A DNA stretch of 64,000 bases from a bacterium (GCA_025782575.1 JALGYY010000043.1:204501-268500), one strand, 5' to 3'. Positions 35,639 through 44,602 are shown, numbered from the stretch's first letter. Numbers and translations are program-made. Notes: generated from the letters alone by a model not told the origin.

Positions 35639-37018
35639 TTGTTAAAGAAAATCTCGTCGAATCTCGGGCTTGGAGGCGGGTTCCGCCGTCTTACTGGAGA
35701 GATCTGTTTCGCGCTCGTCCTCATGGTAATGATACCTGCTGTTGTCTCGGGCGCCCCGGCAGGTAACGGGACTTCTCCGACCGATTCCACTGCGGACGCC
35801 GCCGACAACCGGTCCATCAGGGGGACGGAGCGTCCCATCGGACGAAACGCGTCTCCTCTGCAGTGGACCGGGCGCACCCTCCTCTTCGTTCCGTATGCCG
35901 CCACTCGGATGGTCACATTCCCACTGGAACGACTCACATGGGCGAATGAACGATACCGCCTGTCGGAGAAGATCGCCGCGACTCTCTTCGGCACATACGA
36001 ATATGGACGAACTGAAGTGGGGACCTTTTTCGGTTACGAAACCGGGATCGGATTCACACTCGCCGGACTCTCTCTCAGGCAGGAAGATTTCATTCTACCC
36101 GGCACGCAACTCGACTTGAAGGGGGGATACTTTTCGCCCGATCAGAATGTCGTCTCCCTCCATTACAGGGGAGTGCCCCGAACGATCCAGCCGTGGCTCG
36201 TCGGTCGCTTCGACAACCGGGAAGATCGCCCGATCCACGGCATCGGTCCCGGAAGCGGCGAGGACGACTTCGAAGTGAACATGAAAAGGGTTGCCGCTGA
36301 AGGTGGAGTAGTAGTCGGGGCGAACGGCGAGTTTCAGGCAATGGTGACCGGTTTCATTCGAACGCACGATCTCTCGGAACCGAGCAGCGAGAATGACGCC
36401 GCCATCGCCTTTCCGGAAATCTCCGCGGTGGCCGAAGAGAGCCGGTACGCGGGGGGAGAAGTGGCGATTGCATGGGACGGCCGGAACAACGGACCGTTCT
36501 CTTCGAAAGGCGGATATCTCAAGGTCGCTGCCGGATTCGACCAGGCTCTATCTGATGAGGATGAGGATTACGATCATCACAGTGTCGAAGCGCAGGGTTT
36601 CTTAAATCTCTTCAATGACAGCCGCGTTCTGGCGTTCCGTGCCTTCGCCGAAGGGATCCGAACAGACGACGCGGCCCAGGTCCCCTGGACGGAGCAGGAA
36701 CACCTTGGCGGACGGGACGGGATCCGAGGGTACAGCCGGAACCGGTTTACCGACTTGAAGATGCTTCAGCTCACCGCCGAGTATCGCTATCGGGTGACCG
36801 AGCACGTGTTCGGCGCACTCTTCGGTGACTGGGGAGCGGTCGCCCCCGGCTGGGAGGAGATCCACCCGAATGACCTCGAGTCGGCAATCGGTCTCAGGCT
36901 GCTCTTCGGCGGACGGGGAGATCGCTTCGCGGTCAGCGTAGCCCGCGGCCGTGAAGAGATCGCCATCTACGTCGGAACGGAATCGGTATTCTCAACGCGG
37001 CCCAGGAGATTCCGATGA
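35639..37018 (+). CDS. Omp85/BamA-TamA-like outer membrane barrel protein
   Basis: A 459-aa protein. TTG start with GAGAGGT 8 bases upstream. A signal sequence (ICFALVLMVMIPAVVSGAPA) is followed by a short linker and about 330 residues of alternating beta strands. The stretches SSKGGYLKVAAGF, LAFRAFAEG, LGGRDGIRGYSRNRF and LQLTAEYRYR match the surface-antigen (D15) barrel, with the RGY-type lid-loop motif as G-I-R-G-Y. No POTRA domains are present. It is translationally coupled (ATGA) to the lipoprotein gene downstream, which suggests a barrel/lipoprotein pair at the outer membrane. Function in export or assembly is inferred. Confidence 0.82.
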   Translation: MLKKISSNLGLGGGFRRLTGEICFALVLMVMIPAVVSGAPAGNGTSPTDSTADAADNRSIRGTERPIGRNASPLQWTGRTLLFVPYAATRMVTFPLERLTWANERYRLSEKIAATLFGTYEYGRTEVGTFFGYETGIGFTLAGLSLRQEDFILPGTQLDLKGGYFSPDQNVVSLHYRGVPRTIQPWLVGRFDNREDRPIHGIGPGSGEDDFEVNMKRVAAEGGVVVGANGEFQAMVTGFIRTHDLSEPSSENDAAIAFPEISAVAEESRYAGGEVAIAWDGRNNGPFSSKGGYLKVAAGFDQALSDEDEDYDHHSVEAQGFLNLFNDSRVLAFRAFAEGIRTDDAAQVPWTEQEHLGGRDGIRGYSRNRFTDLKMLQLTAEYRYRVTEHVFGALFGDWGAVAPGWEEIHPNDLESAIGLRLLFGGRGDRFAVSVARGREEIAIYVGTESVFSTRPRRFR

Positions 37019-38685
37019 GAAGAGACGGGGGGAATTCCCGCAGGAGCTCGATCCTGCTTGCATGCTTGCTGACAACGGGGATACTGGCGTGCGCGTCACC
37101 ACCGGTCAGGTTCGACGGCGGTGCCCCGGTCACCGAGATCGTTGATAGGAAGAACGTAGAAGAGCCGATTGAAACAGAATTTTACAGACAGACCCACCAT
37201 CTGAATAACTTCATCGACCGCCAGATTCGTGTCGGCCTCGACCCGCTCCCCCCTTTGGCCTCGAAAGATGTGAACCGTTATGGCGAGGTCCCGAATTCCA
37301 CATGGTACGAGAATCGAAGTGACCGGATCACGCCTGAGAGCGTCGGGCAGGGCGCAGGTGGTGACGATCCGGGACCCGAATCGTACCTGCCCTGGACGAT
37401 AGTTCGCATGAAAAGTGGCGGGCGGAATCCCGGATTCATTTTCGAAGATAGTCGGGGGGTAGGCTACATCTGCAAATTCGACAAGCCAGGTGAACCGGTG
37501 ATCGCGACCGGAGCGGGAGCGGTTTCAGTGAGACTCTTCTGGGCGCTCGGCTACCACGTGCCGGACGACCGGATCGTCCAGTTCGACAGGGACGAACTCA
37601 TGATCGGCGAAGGGGCGGTCAAAAAGCTGTCAGACGGCAAAAAGGTGCCGATCGAGAAGCAGGATATCGACCGGATGCTCTCCGCTACAGCGACCAGGCT
37701 CGATGACGGATCGTATCGCGCGCTGGTCAGTCGCTTTCTTCCCGGTCGTCCGGTAGGAGGCTACAGCTATCGCGGCACAAGGGAAGAAGATCCGAATGAC
37801 CGGGTACCACACCAGGACCGGCGCTCTCTCCGCGCCCTTCGGGTGTTCGGCGCCTGGCTGAACCATGGTGACCAGAAGATCGACAACACGCTTGACCTGT
37901 ATGTCGAAGAGAATGGTATCAACTTCATCCGGCACTATATGGTCGATTTCGACGGCTGTCTCGGCGGCTACTGGGCGGCACGCCACGAAGAGCGGATCGG
38001 ATTCGCCTACGAACTGGATATGGGGGAGATGATTTCCGGGATCCCGGCGCTCGGGCTGATCCGGCGCCCCTATGAAAACATGGGAGCTCCCGTTCATCCT
38101 GAAATCGGCCTGTTTGAGTCGGATCGGTTTGATCCGGAGTCGTGGAAGCCGAACTACTTCAATGATCAACTGACTTCGCTTAAAGCCGCGGACACCTACT
38201 GGGCCGGTACCATTCTCGCCGGGATCGACTCCTCACACATCCGAGAAGCTGTGAAAGCGGCGCGCTTTTCTGACCAGGACGCCGAGACGATTCTCGCGAA
38301 CATCCTGGAAGAGCGGCGGATCAAAACGGTCGACTGGGCGCTCCGGCAGGTCACACCCGTTTTCAATCTCGATCGGCTCAAGCAATCGGGTATGGAGCTT
38401 CGAATTCTAGCGGGGGATGGATTGGTTGATGCGGGTCTTCAATCAGACCTGCAGTACATCGTGGAGTATCTTGACGGGAATGGCCAATCGATTGAGAGAC
38501 GAAAAGCGCCGGCATCGTCGCCGGAAACCGCGATTGCAATTGACCGGCTCAGCGGACTCGAATATTTGATCGTTCGCTGGACTGCGCGGGATCAGAACGG
38601 CCGCAAACTCCCTCCCACCGAAGCACATTACATTATGGATCAAGCAGATTGGCGACTCGCAGGAATTCTTCGGGACGGCGAGTAA
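37015..38685 (+). CDS. Lipoprotein with HipA/CotH-like kinase-fold motifs
   Basis: A 556-aa lipoprotein: LLACLLTTGILAC ends in a lipobox Cys (C26). The family phrases EVPNSTWYENR (91-101), NPGFIFEDSRGVGYICKFDKPG and ATGAGAVSVRLFWALGYHVP appear in uncharacterised bacterial exported proteins. The order resembles a kinase fold: a Lys after a strand (K154), then VFGAWLNHGDQKIDNTL with H284-G-D286-x-K288-x-x-N291, then YMVDFDGCLG with D311/D313, like the catalytic and metal loops of HipA, CotH or FAM20 kinases. This assignment is an inference from motif order. Location would be the periplasm or outer membrane, next to its Omp85-like partner. Confidence 0.7.
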   Translation: MRRDGGNSRRSSILLACLLTTGILACASPPVRFDGGAPVTEIVDRKNVEEPIETEFYRQTHHLNNFIDRQIRVGLDPLPPLASKDVNRYGEVPNSTWYENRSDRITPESVGQGAGGDDPGPESYLPWTIVRMKSGGRNPGFIFEDSRGVGYICKFDKPGEPVIATGAGAVSVRLFWALGYHVPDDRIVQFDRDELMIGEGAVKKLSDGKKVPIEKQDIDRMLSATATRLDDGSYRALVSRFLPGRPVGGYSYRGTREEDPNDRVPHQDRRSLRALRVFGAWLNHGDQKIDNTLDLYVEENGINFIRHYMVDFDGCLGGYWAARHEERIGFAYELDMGEMISGIPALGLIRRPYENMGAPVHPEIGLFESDRFDPESWKPNYFNDQLTSLKAADTYWAGTILAGIDSSHIREAVKAARFSDQDAETILANILEERRIKTVDWALRQVTPVFNLDRLKQSGMELRILAGDGLVDAGLQSDLQYIVEYLDGNGQSIERRKAPASSPETAIAIDRLSGLEYLIVRWTARDQNGRKLPPTEAHYIMDQADWRLAGILRDGE

Positions 38686-38709
38686 GAATCGCTCCTAACT
38701 CCGGGAACA

Positions 38710-39687
38710 TCATCTCCTGGCTGCTAGCTCACCGAGCAGGACATCCGCCACAGCGGCGTGCCCCCCTGCCGTCCAGTGCTGGTTCCAGGGATAGTAGAGA
38801 TAAGGATCGCTCTCCCCTCTTTTGCGGAGCACGCTGAGCAGGTCAACCACCGGAACGCTGAGAGACGCGCCAATCCGGCGAATGCGCTCCTGGGGCGCGT
38901 CACGGTTCCATCGCCTCTCGTCTGCAATGGGATGACGGTCTATGAACTCTTCCCATAGTTCGGGATACACCTGAAACGGCTGAGGAACAACGACGAGACG
39001 AAGCGAAGCACCCGCCTGTTCGACCTCATCTCGAATCGCGGAGATCAGGCCGCCCATCTCCTGGAAGAGCATGTCCGTCTTTGCATCTAAAGACTCCATG
39101 AAGAGCGACGCCTCTTCTCCGTAACCCGCTTTCCGCTTCCCGATGATCTCATTCTCTTCGAGTACTCGGCGAAACCAATCGATCCGCGCCCCGGCCAGAA
39201 GCGTGCTGCTGACCAGTCCCGACCGCGCCGCCTGTCGGCGAAGATAGGGCGCTGCCTGGTCAACCGATTCGGTGATCTCCCCCATCCCGACCTTTGGAAC
39301 CGGTGTGTTGGTCGCCATGAACCGACCATCAGCCTCTTTCACAACCCGCGGTTTCGGGTAGCCATACCGGACAGTGGCCACGTTGTCGTAAAGATCGTTC
39401 TCCGGATAGATGAACAGGATGACGTCGTCCGGCGCGAAGCGCGCTCCCAGCAAGCGCCAGAGGAGCAGTTCCTGGCCGTTGCCGTAGCCTGACACCCCAA
39501 GATTCACTACCTCCAAACCGGTCGTCGATTCGACTTCCATGACGCGCGTGAACAGCTGCTCTTCTTCTACGCCGTAACCCCACACGAACGAGTCTCCCAG
39601 CACGACAACCCGTCGGCGATCAGTCCGCTCGAACGGATGTTCCGAGCCTCGAAAACCGTAGCGGTTCTGGCGCACCTCGTGATGCAC
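38710..39687 (-). CDS. SGNH/GDSL hydrolase (5' end separated by an in-frame stop)
   Basis: The visible open frame gives 325 aa from a GTG. Block I is VVVLGDSFVWGYGV (nucleophile Ser), block II NLGVSGYGNGQ (Gly), block III IYPENDLYDN (Asn), and block V YYPWNQHWTAGGH, with the catalytic His. Such enzymes often deacetylate or acylate cell-surface glycans. In-frame homology-like sequence continues upstream of the GTG (KFCTYNAELGWVGKSN, then ALDVHHEVRQNRYGFRG) back to a TAA at 39838-39840. Beyond that stop, still in frame, lies a start with a membrane segment. The GTG at 39687 thus looks like an accidental start inside a broken gene. Confidence 0.8.
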   Translation of the reverse strand: MHHEVRQNRYGFRGSEHPFERTDRRRVVVLGDSFVWGYGVEEEQLFTRVMEVESTTGLEVVNLGVSGYGNGQELLLWRLLGARFAPDDVILFIYPENDLYDNVATVRYGYPKPRVVKEADGRFMATNTPVPKVGMGEITESVDQAAPYLRRQAARSGLVSSTLLAGARIDWFRRVLEENEIIGKRKAGYGEEASLFMESLDAKTDMLFQEMGGLISAIRDEVEQAGASLRLVVVPQPFQVYPELWEEFIDRHPIADERRWNRDAPQERIRRIGASLSVPVVDLLSVLRKRGESDPYLYYPWNQHWTAGGHAAVADVLLGELAARR

Positions 39688-39927
39688 ATCAAGAGCCGTA
39701 AAAGTGGCCGACAGATTCGATTTGCCGACCCACCCGAGCTCCGCATTATAGGTGCAGAATTTTCCCCGCTCGGACTCGATCAGTCCCTGCAGAACAAAAA
39801 GCTGACGCGAATCCGGACGGACCGTACGCAGGGCGACTTAGCCCAGTCCGAGGGCAATGACCGCTGCGATCGCGGCTGTTAGCCAGTGGAGCAAACGGGC
39901 AGACCCGGTATCTGCAGTTTTTGACAT
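39688..39927 (-). pseudogene. 5' part of the SGNH hydrolase gene, with in-frame TAA
   Basis: ATG at 39927 opens 29 codons (MSKTADTGSARLLHWL, then TAAIAAVIALGLG) that read as the N terminus and membrane anchor of the SGNH hydrolase. They end in TAA at 39838-39840. The same frame continues without another stop through VALRTVRPDSRQ into the enzyme. A single base change would restore one 405-codon gene. Whether this is a true nonsense mutation or an assembly error cannot be told from the sequence. Confidence 0.6.
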
Positions 39928-40081
39928 GATGTACCTATGCTTCTATGAAATCCGAGGCGTCGCCATTCACGAGTGACAGCCGGCGGCACCACAATGACAG
40001 ACTAGCAAGATCCCCATCCTCGGCGGAAGCGGAGAGGTCGGATGCAGAAGAACCTGTTTGGTTCGGAAACTCCTTTCACTG

Positions 40082-40125
40082 TTGACATTTCCCGGATAAG
40101 TTGCTACATTTTATTCTGTAACAAC
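40082..40125 (+). promoter_or_regulatory. Sigma70-type promoter with overlapping operator upstream of gbsR-like gene
   Basis: TTGACA at 40082-40087 and TACATT at 40105-40110 are separated by 17 bases. An inverted repeat, GTTGCTAC (40100-40107) and GTAACAAC (40118-40125), with 7 of 8 bases matching, covers the -10 box. This fits autoregulation by the HTH regulator encoded just downstream. Confidence 0.55.
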
Positions 40126-40136
40126 AGGAAATACTG

Positions 40137-40655
40137 ATGAAACTGACGCCGATAATGAGCAAATACATCCTTCACTGGGGGGAGATGGGCTCCCGCTGGG
40201 GTGTGAATCGGACCGTTTCGCAGATCCACGCGTTGCTCTACCTCGCGCCCATGCCTATGCCGGCTGAAGAGTTGGCGGAAACGTTGTCTGTGGCACGCTC
40301 CAATGTAAGCGCCAGTCTGAAGGAACTTCAGAACTGGGGAATCGTCCGAATGACACACGTGATGGGGGACCGCCGCGACCACTTCGAAGCGGTGAAGGAC
40401 AACTGGGATCTGCTGATCGTGATTATCGATGAGCGAAAACGTCGCGAACTCGATCCTACTCTTGCCATGCTGAGTGAATGCGTTGAGCAGGCAGAGAACG
40501 ATAAAGTGACAGATCCGGAAATCAAGGGTCGAATCAAGGAGATGTTGGAGTTCACCGAGACACTAAGCACCTGGTCGGATCAAATAAGAAAACTCCCCAA
40601 GCCGACGCTGATCAAGCTGATGAAAATGGGGGCGAAAATAACGAAGTTTGTCTAA
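40137..40655 (+). CDS. GbsR/MarR-family transcriptional regulator
   Basis: A 172-aa winged-helix regulator. IHALLYLAPMPMPAEELAETLSVARSNVSASLKELQNWGIV is the HTH core (residues about 29-70), and MTHVMGDRRDHFEAVKD the wing. The C-terminal half is helical and should dimerise. Similar GbsR-type regulators control osmoprotectant or membrane-protein genes. The two membrane-protein genes directly downstream are likely targets, as the spacer carries tandem 9-base repeats. Confidence 0.88.
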   Translation: MKLTPIMSKYILHWGEMGSRWGVNRTVSQIHALLYLAPMPMPAEELAETLSVARSNVSASLKELQNWGIVRMTHVMGDRRDHFEAVKDNWDLLIVIIDERKRRELDPTLAMLSECVEQAENDKVTDPEIKGRIKEMLEFTETLSTWSDQIRKLPKPTLIKLMKMGAKITKFV

Positions 40656-40672
40656 TAGGTCATTTTTTTGAG

Positions 40673-40708
40673 CAGTTATTTCAGTAAATACAGTAATTGC
40701 AGTTATAA
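40673..40708 (+). repeat. Four tandem 9-base repeats (CAGTWAWWN)
   Basis: CAGTTATTT, CAGTAAATA, CAGTAATTG and CAGTTATAA follow one another without gaps in the 75-base spacer between the regulator gene and the first membrane-protein gene. They may be binding sites for the regulator or another protein. Confidence 0.6.
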
Positions 40709-40730
40709 CGGCACATAGAGGAGGTGGACA

Positions 40731-41378
40731 GTGTTTACCAAGCGCAGCATCGAACGCCTTGCAGGTGCATGCCTGATATCAGGCCTGATGGCTTTCCTGG
40801 CCCACGGCCTCACTCTAGGCCGAGGCGTAGGTCCCATGACCATTCTGCTCGTTCTGATGTACGGTTTCCTCACTATCCTGTCTGCTGTAGCCGTCTACAT
40901 GGTTTTTAATTCTCGGGAGCGGTTCCTTGCCATTATCGGCGCTTTCGGGTTGGGAGGGCACGGGTTGTTCGTAGTCCTTGTCAGTGCATTGCTCGTAGCA
41001 CAGTTAGAGTTTGCCAGGGAGTTCACTACCACGGGTGAGCCTGGCACTGACTCCGTTACCGCTGCAGCCAGATCCCTGGCGTTGACCATGGGGAGTATTC
41101 GTGCCTTCGCGTTTCTCTTTCTCGGATTTGGCCTGGCGTCGCTGGGCGGCCTGATTGCCTGGAGCGGAGCCTTCGCCCGATGGTTGGGCTGGCTCGGAGT
41201 TTTCGCAGGTGTCCTGGGATTCCTTGGCGCACTAATGGTCATCTTCAACGTCGCCCTGAGCCCTTTCATATTCATGACCGGCGTGTTCCTGATGTTTGTT
41301 TTCATTCTTGCCCTGGGTATCCGGTTGCTTGTGCGGAGGACTCGGGAGAAGGCTGTCAAAGTAGGAGGCCAGGAATGA
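40731..41378 (+). CDS. Uncharacterised membrane protein (DUF4386-like topology)
   Basis: A 215-aa protein with six to seven hydrophobic helices. The GTG start has AGGAGGT 7 bases upstream. The phrase ARWLGWLGVFAGVLGFLGALMVI resembles the 'l-g-x-l-a-G-x-l-g-l-l-g' region of DUF4386-like proteins, but this is weak. A polar loop with GEPGTDSVTAAARS lies between helices 3 and 4. It overlaps the next gene by ATGA and follows the GbsR-like regulator, so it probably belongs to the regulator's operon. Confidence 0.6.
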   Translation: MFTKRSIERLAGACLISGLMAFLAHGLTLGRGVGPMTILLVLMYGFLTILSAVAVYMVFNSRERFLAIIGAFGLGGHGLFVVLVSALLVAQLEFAREFTTTGEPGTDSVTAAARSLALTMGSIRAFAFLFLGFGLASLGGLIAWSGAFARWLGWLGVFAGVLGFLGALMVIFNVALSPFIFMTGVFLMFVFILALGIRLLVRRTREKAVKVGGQE

Positions 41379-41839
41379 GTAAATCGATCGCACCACGAGG
41401 ACTAACGCGCGGAGTAGCGATCTCACTCGGCACCGTGTTTGCACTGTTGTCTGCGTTCCATATCGTCGGCGCGTTCGGCGTCCTGGATCTCCCTATTCTC
41501 CCTACCATGCCCGACAGACCTCCTGATCTGCCATCGCCTCAGGCGCCGAGTTTCGCCTGGTTGACTGTTGCCGTGGCTCTCGCTCTCGCGGCATTGGTCG
41601 TTTTCGCTCGCGCCGACTTGATTCTCACTTCAATACCGACAAGGCTCTCGACGCTGGGATGCCTGGTAGTTGGCGCGATCTTCGCTCTCCGGGCAATCGG
41701 AGAATTCGAGGCGCTCGGCTTTTTCAGATCCATCAAGGAAACTGACTTTGCTTTTTGGGACATGTGGCTATACACACCACTCTCTCTGGTGCTCGGGCTG
41801 AGTACGTTGTGGCTGGCAATGACGCCTCGGTCCCGTTGA
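41375..41839 (+). CDS. DUF3995-like small membrane protein
   Basis: A 154-aa protein with four hydrophobic helices. The ATG at 41375 is chosen because it overlaps the upstream stop as ATGA and starts right before the first helix (GVAISLGTVFALLSAFHIVGAFGV). Longer in-frame readings lie in the preceding gene. 'SAFHIVGAFG' matches the 'SxxHxYWALG' core of DUF3995, a family often found next to MarR-type regulators. Function is unknown. Confidence 0.7.
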   Translation: MSKSIAPRGLTRGVAISLGTVFALLSAFHIVGAFGVLDLPILPTMPDRPPDLPSPQAPSFAWLTVAVALALAALVVFARADLILTSIPTRLSTLGCLVVGAIFALRAIGEFEALGFFRSIKETDFAFWDMWLYTPLSLVLGLSTLWLAMTPRSR

Positions 41840-41876
41840 CCTCCGGTTCCCCTGCAATGAGCAGGGTGATACGCAA

Positions 41877-41902
41877 TGGACCCACCATCCCTGGCGGGTC
41901 CA
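41877..41902. terminator. Hairpin between convergent genes
   Basis: TGGACCC and GGGTCCA form a 7-bp stem around a 12-base loop, between the ends of the plus-strand DUF3995-like gene and the minus-strand helical-protein gene. There is no long T-run, so it is a modest candidate for a two-way terminator. Confidence 0.45.
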
Positions 41903-41934
41903 CTCCTTCTATCTGTTTTCAGTCCGGCAGCAGG

Positions 41935-42756
41935 CTAAAGGGGATTCTGGCTGGTATCCGGAACGTGCTCCGATGCTCCGGTATCCTCCGAGAGCTCCTC
42001 AAGACTCTTGTTCAGTTCCGTGACCTGCTCGTACAGCGTCTCAGCTGTTTTCACCGCCTCCCTTGTCTGATTGATCACATCGATCGTCACACCGGGAGCG
42101 GCAATGATAAGCTCAGCCATATGCTTCGTTGCGTTCAGCGTGTCCACCGACCAGTCAGCGAGCCACTTGCCGTCCGCCATGAGCGAATCGGCTGTCTCCT
42201 TCGTCAAACCGCCGGCCCACTTCGCCTCACCGGAGGCAAACGCAACTCCTTTATTCGCCTGCTCGAGCGGCGTGGGGTTGCCCGGAACAGGATCGGTGAT
42301 CCCCGGTCCCGTGAGCTGTTCGAAGTGCCCTTCTACTTTATCTCCGAGACTCTGCCGTCCCCGAATTTCCTCGATCTTGGCCTGCATCGCCTCGAACGGT
42401 CCTGTTGCCGTGTCGATCACATCGGTCACATAGTCCGTGACTGTTGACTTGATCCCCTTGATCTGGCCGGCGAGCTTGGCGCCGGTCTCGGCGACTTCTT
42501 CAGCCTGCTTCCCGACAGACTCAACCTTGTCCATATCGGGCGCGGTGAGGTCTGTATTCTCCGCTTTTTCCGCCCCATCGGTCATCAGCTTGTTCAGTTT
42601 GGAATCCTGGTTTTTCTCGAGCCTCCTCGCCGAATCGCCGACCAGAAAGTCGATCTTCATTCGGGATGTCCCGCCGCTCCCCTTCTTCCCCGACTTCGCC
42701 TTCTTACCAGGGTTCGGAAGCTTGATCTTCGGGGCCTGAATACTCGGGATCTTCAT
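41935..42756 (-). CDS. Uncharacterised helical protein with basic N terminus
   Basis: A 273-aa soluble protein without signal peptide or known domain. The first 35 residues are rich in Lys, Pro and Gly (IKLPNPGKKAKSGKKGSGG), then a long mostly helical region with amphipathic stretches (VESVGKQAEEVAETGAKLAGQIKG, ELNKSLEELSEDTG) and a Pro/Gly interruption near residue 165. The architecture, a basic low-complexity head plus acidic helices, is also seen in the 60756-61481 protein, though the sequences do not clearly align. No function is proposed. Confidence 0.6.
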   Translation of the reverse strand: MKIPSIQAPKIKLPNPGKKAKSGKKGSGGTSRMKIDFLVGDSARRLEKNQDSKLNKLMTDGAEKAENTDLTAPDMDKVESVGKQAEEVAETGAKLAGQIKGIKSTVTDYVTDVIDTATGPFEAMQAKIEEIRGRQSLGDKVEGHFEQLTGPGITDPVPGNPTPLEQANKGVAFASGEAKWAGGLTKETADSLMADGKWLADWSVDTLNATKHMAELIIAAPGVTIDVINQTREAVKTAETLYEQVTELNKSLEELSEDTGASEHVPDTSQNPL

Positions 42757-42928
42757 CGTTTCTGCTCCTTCCCGGCCGGGCGGGCCAGGTTTCCGGTTTC
42801 TGTGCTATTCGTGATTGACGTCTAACCGGATTGTTTGGGAAGCAGGATGAATCTCCCTCAGGAATAGTCGGAATCTGTTTTTGTGCGGAGTTTCAACTGA
42901 CAGAGGGGCAGACCGACGCTCGGCCAAC

Positions 42929-44602
42929 TCAGCGCACCAGCATGACCTTCTTCGTCATTCTCGATCCGACGTCGACAGTCAGGAAATACGTCCCACTCGG
43001 CGCATCACGTCCGCTGTTGTCGCGGCCGTCCCAGGCAATCTCGATCTCACCTGCGGGCCCGTTTGACCGGATCGAACGGACGAGCCGCCCGGCGACGTCG
43101 TGGATCGACAGTTCGTATCGCCCCGATTGCCCGAGGGTGAACCGTACTGTCGTCATCGGATTGAACGGGTTCGGTGAGATTGTAAACGCTCTCGCCGACG
43201 GAAGATCATTATAGGCGATGCTCGTGCTGACGGACGTATTCATCTGAAGATCGTATCGCTGGATGTCATCGCCAGTACCGGTCTTTCGGAAAACTCGAAT
43301 AATAAAAGCTCCCGCATACGGGAGCTGTACTGAACTCATCAATTCGGTCTCTCCGAGTCCCGCCGATGTTCCCGACGCGATCAGCGTCGTCCCGAGACTG
43401 TCATAGAGCTCGACGTCCGGATCAGAAATCATATCGGTGGAGATCGAAACAGGGGGCGGACCGTTTTGAATCCCGAGAAGATAGGTCGATCCCACCGGAA
43501 TGACTGCGATGTCTACGAACGGGTCGTTCATTACGACAATGTAATAGTCGTCCTCCGCCCCATGATCGATCGAGAGATCAGTAACAAGAAGACTGTCGAC
43601 CAGAGTGTCGAGGAATGCAGCGGTCGATGGAATATCATTGTTTTCGTAGAGGTCGCCGTAGAGAAGCTGAGCACCCCGGATATCGTCGTCGAATGGACCA
43701 AGCCCTCCAAGACCCACAAAGGCTTCCATCAGCTTGGTTCCATCTACCGGCGTTACATGGCCAAGCCCCATCCCGTGGCCGTGCTCGTGCATCGTCACGT
43801 TTTTGAGGAATGTGAAATCGTTCGTGGGATTGGCGAATGCGGCGGCATCATCGGTGTCCAACACCATGTCGCCGCCGTTGAACGGAAAGTTATTATACGC
43901 GAGAATTCCCGAGTTGCCGTCGATCGACCGCCCACCGATTCGAATATCAGGCCGAACGCCGACGATTCCGGGGGAGTCCGGGAAAGATGCGCTGTCGTCG
44001 TAGGTCACTTCCAGATAGGTCGTGCCGAGCAGCCCGTCCCAGCGGGCCATCGCTTTCCTCATCTTTCTCTTCCACTGGTTCGGGTTTCCGAATGTGGATC
44101 CGAATACTAAATTGGCAATGTTCGGCCCACCCGGTTCCATGATCTCCGCGTCGCTTGCGATGAAAACACTATCCGGCATAAACCCCCAAAGGAGAGTAAC
44201 GGGATCACCTTCAATGCCGGTGGGGCCATCTGTGGCGGTTGTAGTCCAGCGTCCCCATATGCGGTAGTTCGTTTTTCCGGTGACGGAGTACTTTCGACCC
44301 AGTCTCTCCATAAGTTCGGCGAGGCGCTCTGGCTCGGTATTCGGGTCGAGGATGATGTGAGTCGTCTCGAGTTCGAGACAGGCGGGGTGAATATCGGCCC
44401 CCTCTTCGTAATACTTTCGTGACAGAACTGATCTGGTCGTTTCCAGGACGATCCGATCGAATGGATCGGGAGACTGAAGCAGCTCCGCGATTCGTTCCGG
44501 TCGAGATTCCGGATCGCCTTGGTCAGGTGTCAACAGTCTGGCGGACGTGAGGCCGCCTGCGAGGATCAGAAGACAGAGTATCGCTGCCGGGCGCTTACTC
44601 AT
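42929..44602 (-). CDS. Exported matrixin-like zinc metalloprotease with FlgD-like sorting domain
   Basis: A 557-aa exported protease. Signal peptide: AILCLLILAGGLTSA. The zinc site HEHGHGMGLGH (near residue 270) fits the metzincin HExxHxxGxxH pattern. FNNFPFNGGDMVLDTDD upstream and LMEAFVGLGGLGPFDDDIRGAQLLYG downstream give the matrixin-type context, including the Met after the helix. A beta-sandwich region (about 330-460) follows. The C-terminal FlgD-like Ig domain comes last (ISPNPFNPMTTVRFTLG, LSIHDVAGRLVRSI, ending TKKVMLVR), a type IX-like sorting signal. A role in degrading extracellular protein is likely; the substrate is unknown. Confidence 0.9.
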   Translation of the reverse strand: MSKRPAAILCLLILAGGLTSARLLTPDQGDPESRPERIAELLQSPDPFDRIVLETTRSVLSRKYYEEGADIHPACLELETTHIILDPNTEPERLAELMERLGRKYSVTGKTNYRIWGRWTTTATDGPTGIEGDPVTLLWGFMPDSVFIASDAEIMEPGGPNIANLVFGSTFGNPNQWKRKMRKAMARWDGLLGTTYLEVTYDDSASFPDSPGIVGVRPDIRIGGRSIDGNSGILAYNNFPFNGGDMVLDTDDAAAFANPTNDFTFLKNVTMHEHGHGMGLGHVTPVDGTKLMEAFVGLGGLGPFDDDIRGAQLLYGDLYENNDIPSTAAFLDTLVDSLLVTDLSIDHGAEDDYYIVVMNDPFVDIAVIPVGSTYLLGIQNGPPPVSISTDMISDPDVELYDSLGTTLIASGTSAGLGETELMSSVQLPYAGAFIIRVFRKTGTGDDIQRYDLQMNTSVSTSIAYNDLPSARAFTISPNPFNPMTTVRFTLGQSGRYELSIHDVAGRLVRSIRSNGPAGEIEIAWDGRDNSGRDAPSGTYFLTVDVGSRMTKKVMLVR

